Part shown: positions 24,409-33,091 of the stretch, in pieces | Layout of the letters: each line of letters starts with the position of its first letter | Numbering within the stretch: position 1 is the stretch's first letter | From: Alphaproteobacteria bacterium HGW-Alphaproteobacteria-18 | GTDB lineage: Bacteria; Pseudomonadota; Alphaproteobacteria; Caulobacterales; Hyphomonadaceae | NCBI GenBank assembly: GCA_002841155.1 | Contig: PHEH01000001.1 | Span: 1 to 64,000 of the forward strand | Reading direction: 5' to 3' | DNA length: 64,000 bases | Translations under genes and position numbers: made by a program | The notes under the pieces: model-generated | The model's database searches: none | Told to the model about the DNA's origin: nothing | What the model saw: only the letters and a program-made list of their open reading frames with translations

Positions 24409-26301
24409 ATGGGGATGCGTTCGGGCATGAGAATGCAGGATATCAATACGCCGCTGGTGCGCTTTGCGGTACCGGCCTTGCTAGTGCTGGCGGTGACGGC
24501 GGGGATGGCCGTCTGGGCGTTGCAGCCGGCGCCCGGATGGACGGGCGTGGTGAGTGACTGGCGCTCGCCCTTGGCGGTACATCCGGGGGTATGGGTGTCG
24601 CTGCTGGTGGGGCTGGGGGCGTGCATGGTTTCGGCCTGGGTCTGGGCGCTGAAGCCGTCTGACCCGGCGGCGATCCTGTTTGCGGTGAGCGGGCTGACGA
24701 CGCTGATGTTTTCAGCCTCCTCGACGGTGTGGCTGTTTGCGATGGGGCTGCCGGACGGGGCGTATCTGACGGCGGCGATCATCAACTGTATCGGGGCGTC
24801 GGGTTTTGGCATCGTGATGATGTGCCTCTTCCTGATCTATCCGGTGAAGCTGCCCTACTGGCGCTGGCTGATGGCCGCGACGGTGCTGGGATTTGGCAGT
24901 GTGACGCTGTGGGTGATGTTTGGTCCGTCGCCGGATTTCATGCTGGTGCATCCGATTACCTTCTGGGAGATGGTGGGCATCTTCGTTCTGGTGGCGTGGC
25001 AGATCTTTGCGACGCGGGACGACCCGGCGCAGCGCTCGATTGCGCTCTGGCTGGGCGCGGCGGTGGTGCTGGGGGCGGGCGGGTTTATCTCGACGGTGGC
25101 GTTTCCCCATACGTTTGGCTTTGAGCCGCTGCTGAACGAGAATATCGCGTTCGGGTTTTTCCTGCTGATCTATGCGGCGCTGACGGTGGGGTTGATGCGC
25201 TTCCGGGTGTTCGGGCTGGGCGGCTGGGCGTTTCAGCTGATGTTTCACTTTCTGGCGGCGCTGGGCGTGCTGGCGCTGGATGTGGCGCTGATCGGGCTGC
25301 TTTCGTTTGAGCCGGGGGCAGCGTTCTCGGTGGCGATCCTGCTGGCGGCGGCGGTTTATCTGCCAGTGCGCAGCCTCGCCTGGCGGAAACTTTCCGGGCA
25401 GGCGAGGCCCGATGAGGCCGAGCTGTTCCGCGCGGTGATTGACATTGCGTTGCGGCCCAGCGGGGGCGAGCGGTCCGAGCGCTGGCGCAAGCTGATGCGG
25501 GACGTGTTCGGGCCGCTGGAGATCCGGGCGGTGGAGACGGAAGAGGCGCGCGTGCGCGTGGAGGACGAGGGCACGCTGCTGCTGCTGCCGGGCGTGGCAG
25601 ATTCGCCCCCGCTCAGCCTGCGCTATCGCAATGGCGGACGGGGGCTTTACTCGCCCAAGGATGTGGTGCTGGCAACGCAGATCGTGAAGCTGATGCGGTA
25701 TGCGGAGGAAAACCGCAACGCCTATGACCGGGGCGTTTCCGAGGAGCGGGCGCGGATTGCGCGGGATATTCACGACAATATCGGGGCGCAATTATTGCGC
25801 GCGCTGCATTCGCGCGAGACGGGCCGAAAGGATGCGATGATCCGCGAGACGCTGACCGACATTCGCGATGTGATCAACAATGCGCAGGGCGCAGAAGCGC
25901 CGATGGAAGACGTGCTGGCCGACCTGCGGGCGGAAACCGCTGACCGGCTGGAGCCGCATGGCGTGATGCTGAGCTGGAACCTCTCTGCGGCGCCGGGCGC
26001 GCTGCTCTCGCGGCAGAAGGTGCACGCCCTGCGCGCGCTGATCCGCGAGGCGGTGAGCAATACGATCAAGCATGCGGAGGCGAAGAGTGTGGACGTTACC
26101 ATTCGTCTGGATGCGGACTGGTTGTCGCTGAAAGTGACCGATGATGGCAAGGGCATGCCGGCGCAAACGGCCTCTCTGGGCAATGGCCTGGGCAATATGA
26201 AGCTGCGGGTGGAGAGTTTCGGGGGCAACATTTCCCTGGAGGGCGGGGAGGGCACGTGCCTCGCCGCGCGCATTCCGGTGTTCGAGGTGGTGGCGGAATA
26301 G
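24409..26301 (+). CDS. Membrane sensor histidine kinase, NarL/UhpB type
   Basis: A protein of about 630 residues. The N-terminal half has eight to ten predicted membrane helices. The C-terminal half is a HisKA_3 kinase with the phosphoacceptor box EERARIARDIHDNIGAQLLRAL and a HATPase region (AVSNTIKHAEA, then DDGKGMP and GNGLGNM). This class partners with LuxR-type response regulators, matching the convergent gene at 26307-26948. Several Met codons lie between 24394 and 24433; 24409 was chosen because of the G-rich stretch upstream, but the start is uncertain. Confidence 0.88.
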   Translation: MGMRSGMRMQDINTPLVRFAVPALLVLAVTAGMAVWALQPAPGWTGVVSDWRSPLAVHPGVWVSLLVGLGACMVSAWVWALKPSDPAAILFAVSGLTTLMFSASSTVWLFAMGLPDGAYLTAAIINCIGASGFGIVMMCLFLIYPVKLPYWRWLMAATVLGFGSVTLWVMFGPSPDFMLVHPITFWEMVGIFVLVAWQIFATRDDPAQRSIALWLGAAVVLGAGGFISTVAFPHTFGFEPLLNENIAFGFFLLIYAALTVGLMRFRVFGLGGWAFQLMFHFLAALGVLALDVALIGLLSFEPGAAFSVAILLAAAVYLPVRSLAWRKLSGQARPDEAELFRAVIDIALRPSGGERSERWRKLMRDVFGPLEIRAVETEEARVRVEDEGTLLLLPGVADSPPLSLRYRNGGRGLYSPKDVVLATQIVKLMRYAEENRNAYDRGVSEERARIARDIHDNIGAQLLRALHSRETGRKDAMIRETLTDIRDVINNAQGAEAPMEDVLADLRAETADRLEPHGVMLSWNLSAAPGALLSRQKVHALRALIREAVSNTIKHAEAKSVDVTIRLDADWLSLKVTDDGKGMPAQTASLGNGLGNMKLRVESFGGNISLEGGEGTCLAARIPVFEVVAE

Positions 26302-26306
26302 TCCGG

Positions 26307-26948
26307 TCAGCTTCTGTCGGTTGTCAGGCCCATGCGGGTGGCGTGCCAGGAGGCTTCGGCGCGGGAGGAAATGCCGAGCTTGCGGTAGATGCCCTTGATA
26401 TAGCTGGCGACGGTGTTTTCGCTGAGGTCCAGCGCGCGGGCGACTTCACCATTGCGCATGCCCCGGCCGATGAGAGCGAGCACGTCGCGCTCACGGGCGG
26501 TGAGATCTTCGTCCGGGGCGGCGGGGCCGGTGAGGCGGAAATGATCCATGATGCGCCGGGCAATGGAGGGCGAGAGCGCGGGCACGCCGTCCGCGATCTG
26601 GCGGAGCTGGCGGGCGAGGGTGTCCTGAGGCTGGTCCTTCAGGAGGTATCCGTTGGCGCCGGCCGACAGCGCGCCGACGATCCAGGCATCGTCGCCCATC
26701 ACGGTGGTGATGACGCAGAGCGTGTCCGGGTGTTCCTGTTTCACCTTACGCAATACGTCCAGGCCCGAGCCATCGGGCAGGCCGAGATCGAGCATCGCCA
26801 GATCAAACTTGGCGGAGGTTGCCGCTGTGACGCCGCCGCGCACGCTGCCTTCTTCATGGATCGAGCAGCCGGGAAAAGCTTCGCGCGCGATCTCGCAGAG
26901 CCATGCGCGGGTTTCCGCAATGTCTTCCAGGATCAGGAGGCTTTTCAC
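26307..26948 (-). CDS. LuxR/NarL-family response regulator
   Basis: A 213-residue two-domain regulator. The receiver has phospho-acceptor Asp in LAMLDLGLPDGSG and the conserved Lys in GYLLKDQ. The C-terminal LuxR helix-turn-helix reads LTARERDVLALIGRGM...SENTVASYIKGIYRKLG. The start is GTG at 26948 with AAAGGA 8 nt upstream, giving the usual KSLLILED beginning. The gene is tail-to-tail with the kinase gene, with 5 bp between stops, so the two partners are on separate transcripts. Confidence 0.92.
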   Translation of the reverse strand: MKSLLILEDIAETRAWLCEIAREAFPGCSIHEEGSVRGGVTAATSAKFDLAMLDLGLPDGSGLDVLRKVKQEHPDTLCVITTVMGDDAWIVGALSAGANGYLLKDQPQDTLARQLRQIADGVPALSPSIARRIMDHFRLTGPAAPDEDLTARERDVLALIGRGMRNGEVARALDLSENTVASYIKGIYRKLGISSRAEASWHATRMGLTTDRS

Positions 26949-27314
26949 GGGTTCGTCCTTTCCCTCTTCCAGCACCTTGTGCGTGTGCAACCGGCAAGTG
27001 CTTTGGAGATACAGCAATCATAAACGCTAAGTGCAGCTTTGCCGACCCACCGGAACAGGGGGAGGGCTCCCAATCCCCCCGAACAGGGGGAAGACGGCGC
27101 GATTAGCGCTCCCTAGAGGTGTTGACGGCCCAACGACCCTGGGGGGACGCACGTGGCCCATGTTTACTCTAATCTCTGATGACACTCTCTCTGCGGAGCT
27201 GATGGTACCCCCTGGACCTTCAGTTCCGCAGTTTTTCTCCTGCAAGCGGGCGCAGAGTGGGCGAGCAGGCCGAAGCGTTTGACGCAGACGCTCGCGTCTG
27301 AGAGACAGGCGCCC
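26949..27314. other. Gene-free region upstream of the response regulator and DUF2946 genes
   Basis: This 366-bp divergent gap has no convincing protein gene. It contains two near-copies of CGGAACAGGGGGA/CGAACAGGGGGAA about 26 bp apart (27051-27090). A lower-GC stretch around 27160-27190 may hold the promoter of the downstream pair. I could not match it to a cobalamin or other riboswitch consensus. Confidence 0.4.
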
Positions 27315-27734
27315 ATGCGTGGCTTGGGGTTCCTCTCGGACGGTTTGCGGGCATTGGCGGCGGCGCTGCTGGTGCTGGCGGTGGCTGTGCGGGTGGTGGT
27401 TCCGGCGGGCTATATGCTGGCTGAGGATACCTCCGGGCAGATGCAGATCGCGCTCTGTACGGAGCACGGTGTTGTGAGCCGGACGATTGATCTGGCGACC
27501 GGCAACTATGTGGAGCCGGGCGGGGATATCCCCGCAGACGATGGCCAGAAAGCCGCTGAGGGCTGCGTATTTGCGGCGGGGACGCAGATTGCCGCGCCGG
27601 TGAATGACGCGCCGGACCTGCAACAGTTGCGGGTGATCCGGGAAGCGGGCCTGCATCACCCTGTGGCGTTTGAGCTGTCGAGCCGGCTTTCGGCTTCGCT
27701 GCCCTATCCGACCGGGCCGCCCAGCACACTCTGA
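27315..27734 (+). CDS. DUF2946 family membrane-associated protein
   Basis: A 139-residue protein with one N-terminal hydrophobic helix (ALAAALLVLAVAVRVVVPAGYM), then a short extracytoplasmic part with ALCTEHG. This VPAGYM...CT pattern is that of DUF2946, small proteins often found near copper or iron transport genes and PepSY proteins. The start at 27315 was preferred over a TTG at 27279. It is followed 35 bp later by the PepSY gene, so the two likely form an operon. Confidence 0.72.
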   Translation: MRGLGFLSDGLRALAAALLVLAVAVRVVVPAGYMLAEDTSGQMQIALCTEHGVVSRTIDLATGNYVEPGGDIPADDGQKAAEGCVFAAGTQIAAPVNDAPDLQQLRVIREAGLHHPVAFELSSRLSASLPYPTGPPSTL

Positions 27735-27769
27735 GACATTCAGCGCCTGGCGTGCCATCGCGCGCGGTT

Positions 27770-29161
27770 ATGGCTTCTGCCTTTCTTTCTCAGAGATACA
27801 TCCTTGAAAAAAACATAAAAACAAAGCGGCCCGCGACTGCGCGCCAGCTGCACCGTCAGATCGGGTGGGTCGCCGCCTTTGTGGCGATGGCCTGGGCGAT
27901 CACCGGTTTCCTGCACCCAATCATGAGCTGGACCGCGCCGCGCCCGGCCGTTCAGGCGCCGCCAAATCCGGGACAAATCGGGACAGTTCCAGACACGCCG
28001 GGACAATTCCTGGCCAGTTCAGGACAAACCGGGACAGTTCAGGTCAGGCTGGTGACAGTCGGGGACCGCGCTTACTGGTTTTCCAGCTTTCCCAGCGAGC
28101 CCCGCAAAGGCGTGGTCGATGCCGAAACCGGCGCCTCCGTTCCCGAAGTGGAGACGGCGCATGCCATCGCGCTTGCCCGGCATTATGCCGCCCTGCCTGA
28201 GGCGGATATCCGGTCTGTGGAAATCGTTGACCGGTTCTCGACCGAGTATCCGGAAATCAACCGTCTGCTGCCGGTCTGGCGGGTGACGTTTGACACGCCC
28301 GAAGGGCTGGCGGTCTATGTGGATACCGGGATGGACCGGCTGGTGGCGGTGACCGACGGGCGGCGGCGGGCGCTGCTGTTTGTGTTCCAGAATGTGCACA
28401 CGCTGAAATTCCTGAGCTTTGCCGAGCCGCTGCGGGTGGCGGTGCTGGCGGGGCTGATCCTGAGCGTGATTGCGACGAGCCTTATCGGGGCGGCGTTGCT
28501 GCTGAAGGCGAAGGGGCGGGGCCTGCGCAAGGCGCATACGCTGGCGGCCTGGGCGGCGCTGCCGTTTATCCTGACCTTTACGCTGTCGGGGATGTTTCAT
28601 CTGCTGGTGACGATGGGGCCGGGCAAGGTGTTGCCGGCGCCGGGCGTGTTTCAGGTGGCCGATCTGGAGGCACCCCGGCCTGGGCCGGGATCGCTGTACG
28701 GGCTGACGACGACGGCGGGGCCGGACGGCAAGCCGGTCTGGCGGATCGAAACGGCGGGCGGGATTGCCTATCAGGGGCAGGCGCCGGGCTATTCCGATGC
28801 CGACCGGGCGCGGGCGATTGCCGGGGCCAGCGCTGATGCTGACGTGTCGCTGGTGAGCCGGTTTGGCCGGGACTACAGCTTTGCCAACAAGCGCCTGCCG
28901 GTGCTGAAGGTGGCGGGTGAAGGCGGGCCGGTGTTCGTAGATGTGCGCGAGGGGCTTATCGCTGCGGCGCCGGAGAAGACAGCCCTTCAGGCGGCAGAGA
29001 GCTGGAGCTTTGACGTGCTGCACAAATGGGAAGTCCTGCGGCCGATCGGAACGCGCAACCGGGACTATCTGCTGATGGCGGCGGTGGCGGGGATCTTCCT
29101 GACGGCGGCGCTGGGGCTGGCGATCCAGCTGCGGCGGCGGCGCAAGCAGTCGGGCGGATGA
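27770..29161 (+). CDS. PepSY-associated transmembrane protein
   Basis: A 463-residue PepSY_TM-type protein. Membrane helices lie near the N-terminus (RQIGWVAAFVAMAWAITGFLHP), at mid-chain (VAVLAGLILSVIATSLIGAALLL and AAWAALPFILTFTLSGMFHLLV) and at the C-terminus. PepSY-like periplasmic segments lie between them. Such proteins accompany TonB systems and are thought to act as ferric reductases or inner-membrane partners in metal-chelate use. A decamer GGACA array encodes the linker just after the first helix (about residues 65-98). The start at 27770 is ATG; GTG at 27752 is possible. Confidence 0.82.
   Translation: MASAFLSQRYILEKNIKTKRPATARQLHRQIGWVAAFVAMAWAITGFLHPIMSWTAPRPAVQAPPNPGQIGTVPDTPGQFLASSGQTGTVQVRLVTVGDRAYWFSSFPSEPRKGVVDAETGASVPEVETAHAIALARHYAALPEADIRSVEIVDRFSTEYPEINRLLPVWRVTFDTPEGLAVYVDTGMDRLVAVTDGRRRALLFVFQNVHTLKFLSFAEPLRVAVLAGLILSVIATSLIGAALLLKAKGRGLRKAHTLAAWAALPFILTFTLSGMFHLLVTMGPGKVLPAPGVFQVADLEAPRPGPGSLYGLTTTAGPDGKPVWRIETAGGIAYQGQAPGYSDADRARAIAGASADADVSLVSRFGRDYSFANKRLPVLKVAGEGGPVFVDVREGLIAAAPEKTALQAAESWSFDVLHKWEVLRPIGTRNRDYLLMAAVAGIFLTAALGLAIQLRRRRKQSGG
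27961..28061 (+). repeat. GGACA decamer array, copy D (about 10 units, inside the PepSY gene)
   Basis: Units start at 27961, 27971, 27981, 27991 and 28001. After a one-base slip they continue at 28012, 28022, 28032, 28042 and 28052. Five units are exact GGACA; others are GCCAA, AGACA, GGCCA, GGTCA and GTGAC variants. This is the longest copy. It encodes repeated PGQ/GQ.GT peptides in the linker after the first membrane helix. Confidence 0.85.
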
Positions 29162-29286
29162 TTTTGCTTGCTTGCCTTTGCGGCATCTAGGGCCGTTTAC
29201 GTATTCACCTGCCTTCCTCCCAGGGCAAGATTTGCAAGCAAGTTTGATGGCTCCGCGGCAAGTGGACGGAGCCCAGGGAGGAATGC

Positions 29287-30789
29287 ATGGCGGATACCGC
29301 AGCGGTCAAAGAACGCAAACCCAAGGCAAAGATCGAGCATTTCGATGTGCTGATTGCCGGCGCGGGGATTTCCGGGGTCGGCGCGGCCTATCACCTGAAG
29401 ACGCAGACGCCGAAGAAGAAGTTCGTGGTGCTCGAAGCGTATGAGACGTTCGGCGGCACCTGGCACATGCACCGCTATCCGGGCGTGCGCTCGGACTCTG
29501 ACCTCTACACCTTTGGCTACCGGTTCAAGCCTTGGGTCGGCCCGCCGATCGCCAGCCGGGAAGAGATCCTGAAATATATGGGTGAAGTGATCGAAGAAGC
29601 CGATCTGGCCCAGCATATCCGCTACCGTCACAAGATCCGCTCGGCCAGCTGGTCGACCGCGAAGAAGAAGTGGACGGTGAAGGCGGAAAACCTGGAGACC
29701 GGGGATGTTCTCACGTTCACGGCAAATTTCCTCTGGATGTGCCAGGGCTATTACAACCATGCCGAGGGCTACACGCCGGAATGGCCGGGGATGGCAGATT
29801 TCAAAGGGCAGATCGTTCACCCGCAGACCTGGCCGGACGACCTTGACCTGACGGGCAAGAAGGTGATCTGCATCGGTTCTGGCGCGACGGCGGCGACTGT
29901 TGTGCCCGCGATTGCGGGGCAATGCGAGCATGTCACGCTGCTGCAACGCTCGCCGACCTATTTCATCCCGGCACGGAATGAAAACGTGCTGGCTGACGAG
30001 CTGCGCGCGCTGGAGGTGGACGAGGCGTGGATTCACGAGATCGTGCGGCGCAAGTATAATCATGACCAGGCAGAATTCACGCGCCGTTCCTTCGAGGACG
30101 CTGAAGCGTTGCGGCAGGAATTGCTGGACGGGGTGAAGGCGTGCCTGCCCGAAGGCTATGACATGAGCCATTTCACGCCGGCCTATCGCCCCTGGCAGCA
30201 GCGGATTGCGTTCGTACCGGAAGCCGATCTGTTCGAAGGCATCAAGGCGGGCAAGGCGAGCGTCGTGACCGATCATATCGACCGGTTCACGCAGAAGGGC
30301 ATTCTGCTGAAATCCGGCAAGGAGCTGGAAGCGGACGTGATCGTGACGGCGACGGGGTTTAACCTCTCCGTGCTGGGCGACATTCCGTTCGAGGTGGACG
30401 GCAAGCCGGTCAACTGGTCTGAAACGGTGACCTATCGCGGCATGATGTTTACCGGCGTGCCCAATCTGGTCTGGGTGTTCGGATATTTCCGGGCGAGCTG
30501 GACCCTGCGCGTCGACATGATGGGCGATCTTGTCTGCCGTCTCCTGAAGCATATGGACGAGAAGAAGGTGAAGCAGGTTGAGGTCGCATTGCGCCCGCAG
30601 GATCATAATATGGAAATCCTGCCCTGGATCGATGAGGACAATTTCAATCCCGGATACCTTGCCCGCTCGATGCATATGATGCCCAAGCGGGGAACAGCGC
30701 GAGACTGGCAGCACACGCAGGACTATTGGCGTGAGAAGGACGAGTTCCCCAAGATCGACCTGGATGGGGAAGAGTTCAGGTATAGTTGA
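29287..30789 (+). CDS. Flavin-containing (Baeyer-Villiger type) monooxygenase
   Basis: A 500-residue FAD/NADPH monooxygenase. The first Rossmann motif is GAGISGVGAAYHL near residue 24, the second GSGATAATV near residue 198. Between them is the Baeyer-Villiger signature FKGQIVHPQTWPD. Such enzymes insert oxygen next to ketones or oxidise soft heteroatoms in the cytosol. A ribosome site (GGGAGG) precedes the ATG. It stands alone on the plus strand; substrate unknown. Confidence 0.9.
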   Translation: MADTAAVKERKPKAKIEHFDVLIAGAGISGVGAAYHLKTQTPKKKFVVLEAYETFGGTWHMHRYPGVRSDSDLYTFGYRFKPWVGPPIASREEILKYMGEVIEEADLAQHIRYRHKIRSASWSTAKKKWTVKAENLETGDVLTFTANFLWMCQGYYNHAEGYTPEWPGMADFKGQIVHPQTWPDDLDLTGKKVICIGSGATAATVVPAIAGQCEHVTLLQRSPTYFIPARNENVLADELRALEVDEAWIHEIVRRKYNHDQAEFTRRSFEDAEALRQELLDGVKACLPEGYDMSHFTPAYRPWQQRIAFVPEADLFEGIKAGKASVVTDHIDRFTQKGILLKSGKELEADVIVTATGFNLSVLGDIPFEVDGKPVNWSETVTYRGMMFTGVPNLVWVFGYFRASWTLRVDMMGDLVCRLLKHMDEKKVKQVEVALRPQDHNMEILPWIDEDNFNPGYLARSMHMMPKRGTARDWQHTQDYWREKDEFPKIDLDGEEFRYS

Positions 30790-30890
30790 AGTCAGTGCAG
30801 GGATGAGACCGGGGCCAGCCGGCCTGATCGATTCAGGGTAGAAATTGCCTCTAACTTAAGGTAATGATCCTTCCCGTGGGAGGGACGCTT

Positions 30891-31592
30891 ATGACTGTGG
30901 GCGACTACTACGTGCTGGCGTGTATCGGGCTGGGGGCATTCCTCTGTATCCTCGGCGCCTTTGCCATTTTGAAGAAGATGGGAATTGTCGAAAGATTCAC
31001 GGCAAAGGTTCCGTGGCTTGGGGAGATGAGCGCGCCCGAATCCTCCTTGATATTGGTCGCGGGCATTTTCGTTCTGATCTTGCCACTGCGTTTGAACCCG
31101 CAGCTTTTTGTCTCCGACAAAGCAGTATACGAACTGTCTGAGTTCACCCCCGGACAAGGAGATGCGGGAGATATCCATGCATCCCTTGTCATTGATGCGT
31201 TCTGGTCCCTTCCAGAACAGATGGCCAACTTCCCGGTATCCGCCGATAAAATTGGCTATGGACATTCCGGAGGCATATTGAGCTCTTTTGCGGAAACCGA
31301 ACTGCAAGGCCGCTTTTTCGGTTCAGAGGTAACTGAGGCTGGATCAGTCACGCTACCGCTCGCTCGTAGCTGCGGTAACTGGAGTACGGATTGGTATGCG
31401 AGCGATGACAGCATCAGGAATCCATGCCCTGAAAGCTGTGAGAGCGGGACGCCGATTGCCAGAGAATTCCGGCTAGCCGGCTATCCCCCCCGTTTGGAAA
31501 GGCAGCTCACCTTTCAGTGCTTCAAATCGGCAACCAGCTTAAAGGTGCCCGTAGGCGCATTGCAGCGAGCTTTGCTGACAGAAAGCCCGTAA
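30891..31592 (+). CDS. Orphan two-helix membrane protein
   Basis: A 233-residue protein that I do not recognise. Two N-terminal membrane helices (VLACIGLGAFLCILGAFAIL and SLILVAGIFVLILPL) are followed by about 170 residues predicted outside the cytoplasm. That part holds a cysteine cluster (SCGN...NPCPESCES) that could be disulphide-bonded. The start at 30891 has an excellent GGGAGGGA site. Base composition is visibly less GC-rich than in neighbouring genes, hinting at a later arrival. Confidence 0.72.
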   Translation: MTVGDYYVLACIGLGAFLCILGAFAILKKMGIVERFTAKVPWLGEMSAPESSLILVAGIFVLILPLRLNPQLFVSDKAVYELSEFTPGQGDAGDIHASLVIDAFWSLPEQMANFPVSADKIGYGHSGGILSSFAETELQGRFFGSEVTEAGSVTLPLARSCGNWSTDWYASDDSIRNPCPESCESGTPIAREFRLAGYPPRLERQLTFQCFKSATSLKVPVGALQRALLTESP

Positions 31593-31628
31593 GCGGGGGC
31601 AGCCCGGCCCCTGAGCACACCTACTCTT

Positions 31629-31650
31629 GCCGGGGAACGACAACCCCGGC
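31629..31650 (+). promoter_or_regulatory. Hairpin and mini-ORF in the mgtE leader
   Basis: A perfect 7-bp stem, GCCGGGG (31629-31635) and CCCCGGC (31644-31650), is followed at once by ATGAGTGGCGCCAATGACTGA. This is a six-codon frame (31651-31671) whose end overlaps the probable mgtE start at 31664. It could be a leader that couples or attenuates mgtE. No M-box magnesium riboswitch was recognised. Confidence 0.3.
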
Positions 31651-31663
31651 ATGAGTGGCGCCA

Positions 31664-33040
31664 ATGACTGACACGACCGCCCCCACCCAGCCCGAGATGG
31701 ACGGACCTGACCCCGTCCTGCTCAAGGATATTGCCGATGCCGTCGATGAGCGGGATACGCGATGGCTGTCGCGCACGCTGAAGCGGATGCACCCGGCCGA
31801 CGCCGCCGACGCGCTCGAAACGCTGCCCTATGATATTTTCGAAGATGCGGTGGAGCTGCTTGGCGAGGATCTTCCGTCTGAGATCCTGATCGAACTGCGC
31901 GACGCCTATCGCGAAGGCGCGGTCGAGATGCTGACCGATGAGGCGGTGGCGCAGGCGCTCGACGAACTCGATTCCGATGACGCGACGACCATTCTGGAAG
32001 ACCTTGAGGATGACCGCCGGGAGCGCATCCTTGAGGATCTCGCCCCGGTCGACCGGGCGGAGCTGGAACGCAGCCTTGCCTATGAGGAGGATTCGGCCGG
32101 CCGTCTGATGCAGACGGAGTTCGTGGCGGTGCCCGAATTCTGGACGGTGGGCGAGACCATCGACTATACGCGCGGGCGCGGGGAAGACCTGCCCGAGACG
32201 TTTTACGAGATCTATGTGGTCGACCCTGCGCACCGGCTGCTGGGCATTGTGCAGCTCTCCGCGCTGATGCGCCAGCCGCGTGAAGTGGCGCTGGAAGACA
32301 TCATGGAAGACCCCATGACGACCCTGACGCCCGACCTTGACCAGGAAGAGGTGGCCTTCCGGTTCCAGAAATATTCGCTGGCGTCCGCGCCTGTGACCGA
32401 TACGGCCGGTCGGCTGGTCGGGATGATCACCGTCGACGATATGGTCGATGTTATCCAGGAAGAGCATGCTGAAGACTTGCTTGCCCTCTCCAACGTGTCA
32501 TCGGCGGATGCGTCCGATACCGTGTTCGATACGGTGCGCGCGCGTTTACCCTGGCTGGGGGTGAACCTTGCGACAGCCTTTGTCTCTGCCTCTGTGATTT
32601 CCGTGTTCGAGGCGACCATTGAGGAAATCGTAGCCCTCGCCATCCTCATGCCCGTCGTGGCCTCGACCGCCGGCAATGCCGGAAGCCAAGGGCTTGCCGT
32701 AGCCGTGCGTGCGATTGCGACCCGCCAGCTGGAAGGCGCTGCCGCCCGCCGCGCGGTGCTGCGCGAGATACTGACGGCCTTGTTCAACGGGTTGATGATC
32801 GGCAGCTGTGTCGGCTTGATTGCCTTCATCTGGTTCCGGGATGTGCATCTCAGCGGCGTGATTGCGATCGCGATGCTCGGAACTTTCCTGTGGTCGGGGC
32901 TCGTGGGGACACTTGTGCCGCTGACGCTGAAACGCTTAGGGGCAGACCCTGCGGTAGCGTCCTCGGTTTTTGTTCTGACAACGACAGATGTGATTGCTTT
33001 CTTCACCTTCCTGGGGCTTGCGAGCATCGTCCTCCTATAA
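31664..33040 (+). CDS. mgtE: Magnesium transporter MgtE
   Basis: A 458-residue MgtE channel. A cytosolic N domain of acidic helical repeats (residues about 20-130) is followed by two CBS domains (about 135-260). Five membrane helices lie at about 285-458, with the pore motif VVASTAGNAGSQGLA. Cytosolic magnesium binds between the N and CBS domains and closes the channel. The ATG at 31664 is the likely start; an in-frame GTG at 31655 is the alternative. It appears monocistronic. Confidence 0.94.
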   Translation: MTDTTAPTQPEMDGPDPVLLKDIADAVDERDTRWLSRTLKRMHPADAADALETLPYDIFEDAVELLGEDLPSEILIELRDAYREGAVEMLTDEAVAQALDELDSDDATTILEDLEDDRRERILEDLAPVDRAELERSLAYEEDSAGRLMQTEFVAVPEFWTVGETIDYTRGRGEDLPETFYEIYVVDPAHRLLGIVQLSALMRQPREVALEDIMEDPMTTLTPDLDQEEVAFRFQKYSLASAPVTDTAGRLVGMITVDDMVDVIQEEHAEDLLALSNVSSADASDTVFDTVRARLPWLGVNLATAFVSASVISVFEATIEEIVALAILMPVVASTAGNAGSQGLAVAVRAIATRQLEGAAARRAVLREILTALFNGLMIGSCVGLIAFIWFRDVHLSGVIAIAMLGTFLWSGLVGTLVPLTLKRLGADPAVASSVFVLTTTDVIAFFTFLGLASIVLL

Positions 33041-33091
33041 ATTGGCCATATTCTTGCCGATTCTCACCTTTCAGGGGAAAGGGCGCGCCTT

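Noticed and set aside
26949-27314. Gene-free region considered as a cobalamin or other riboswitch
   Set aside because: No conserved box or consistent helices could be recognised; the downstream genes alone do not justify the call.
27961-28061. Decamer arrays considered as CRISPR
   Set aside because: The repeat is only 10 bp with no unique spacers, and the array is translated inside a gene; no cas genes are near.
31593-31663. mgtE leader considered as an M-box riboswitch
   Set aside because: Far too short for an M-box; only one small hairpin is present.
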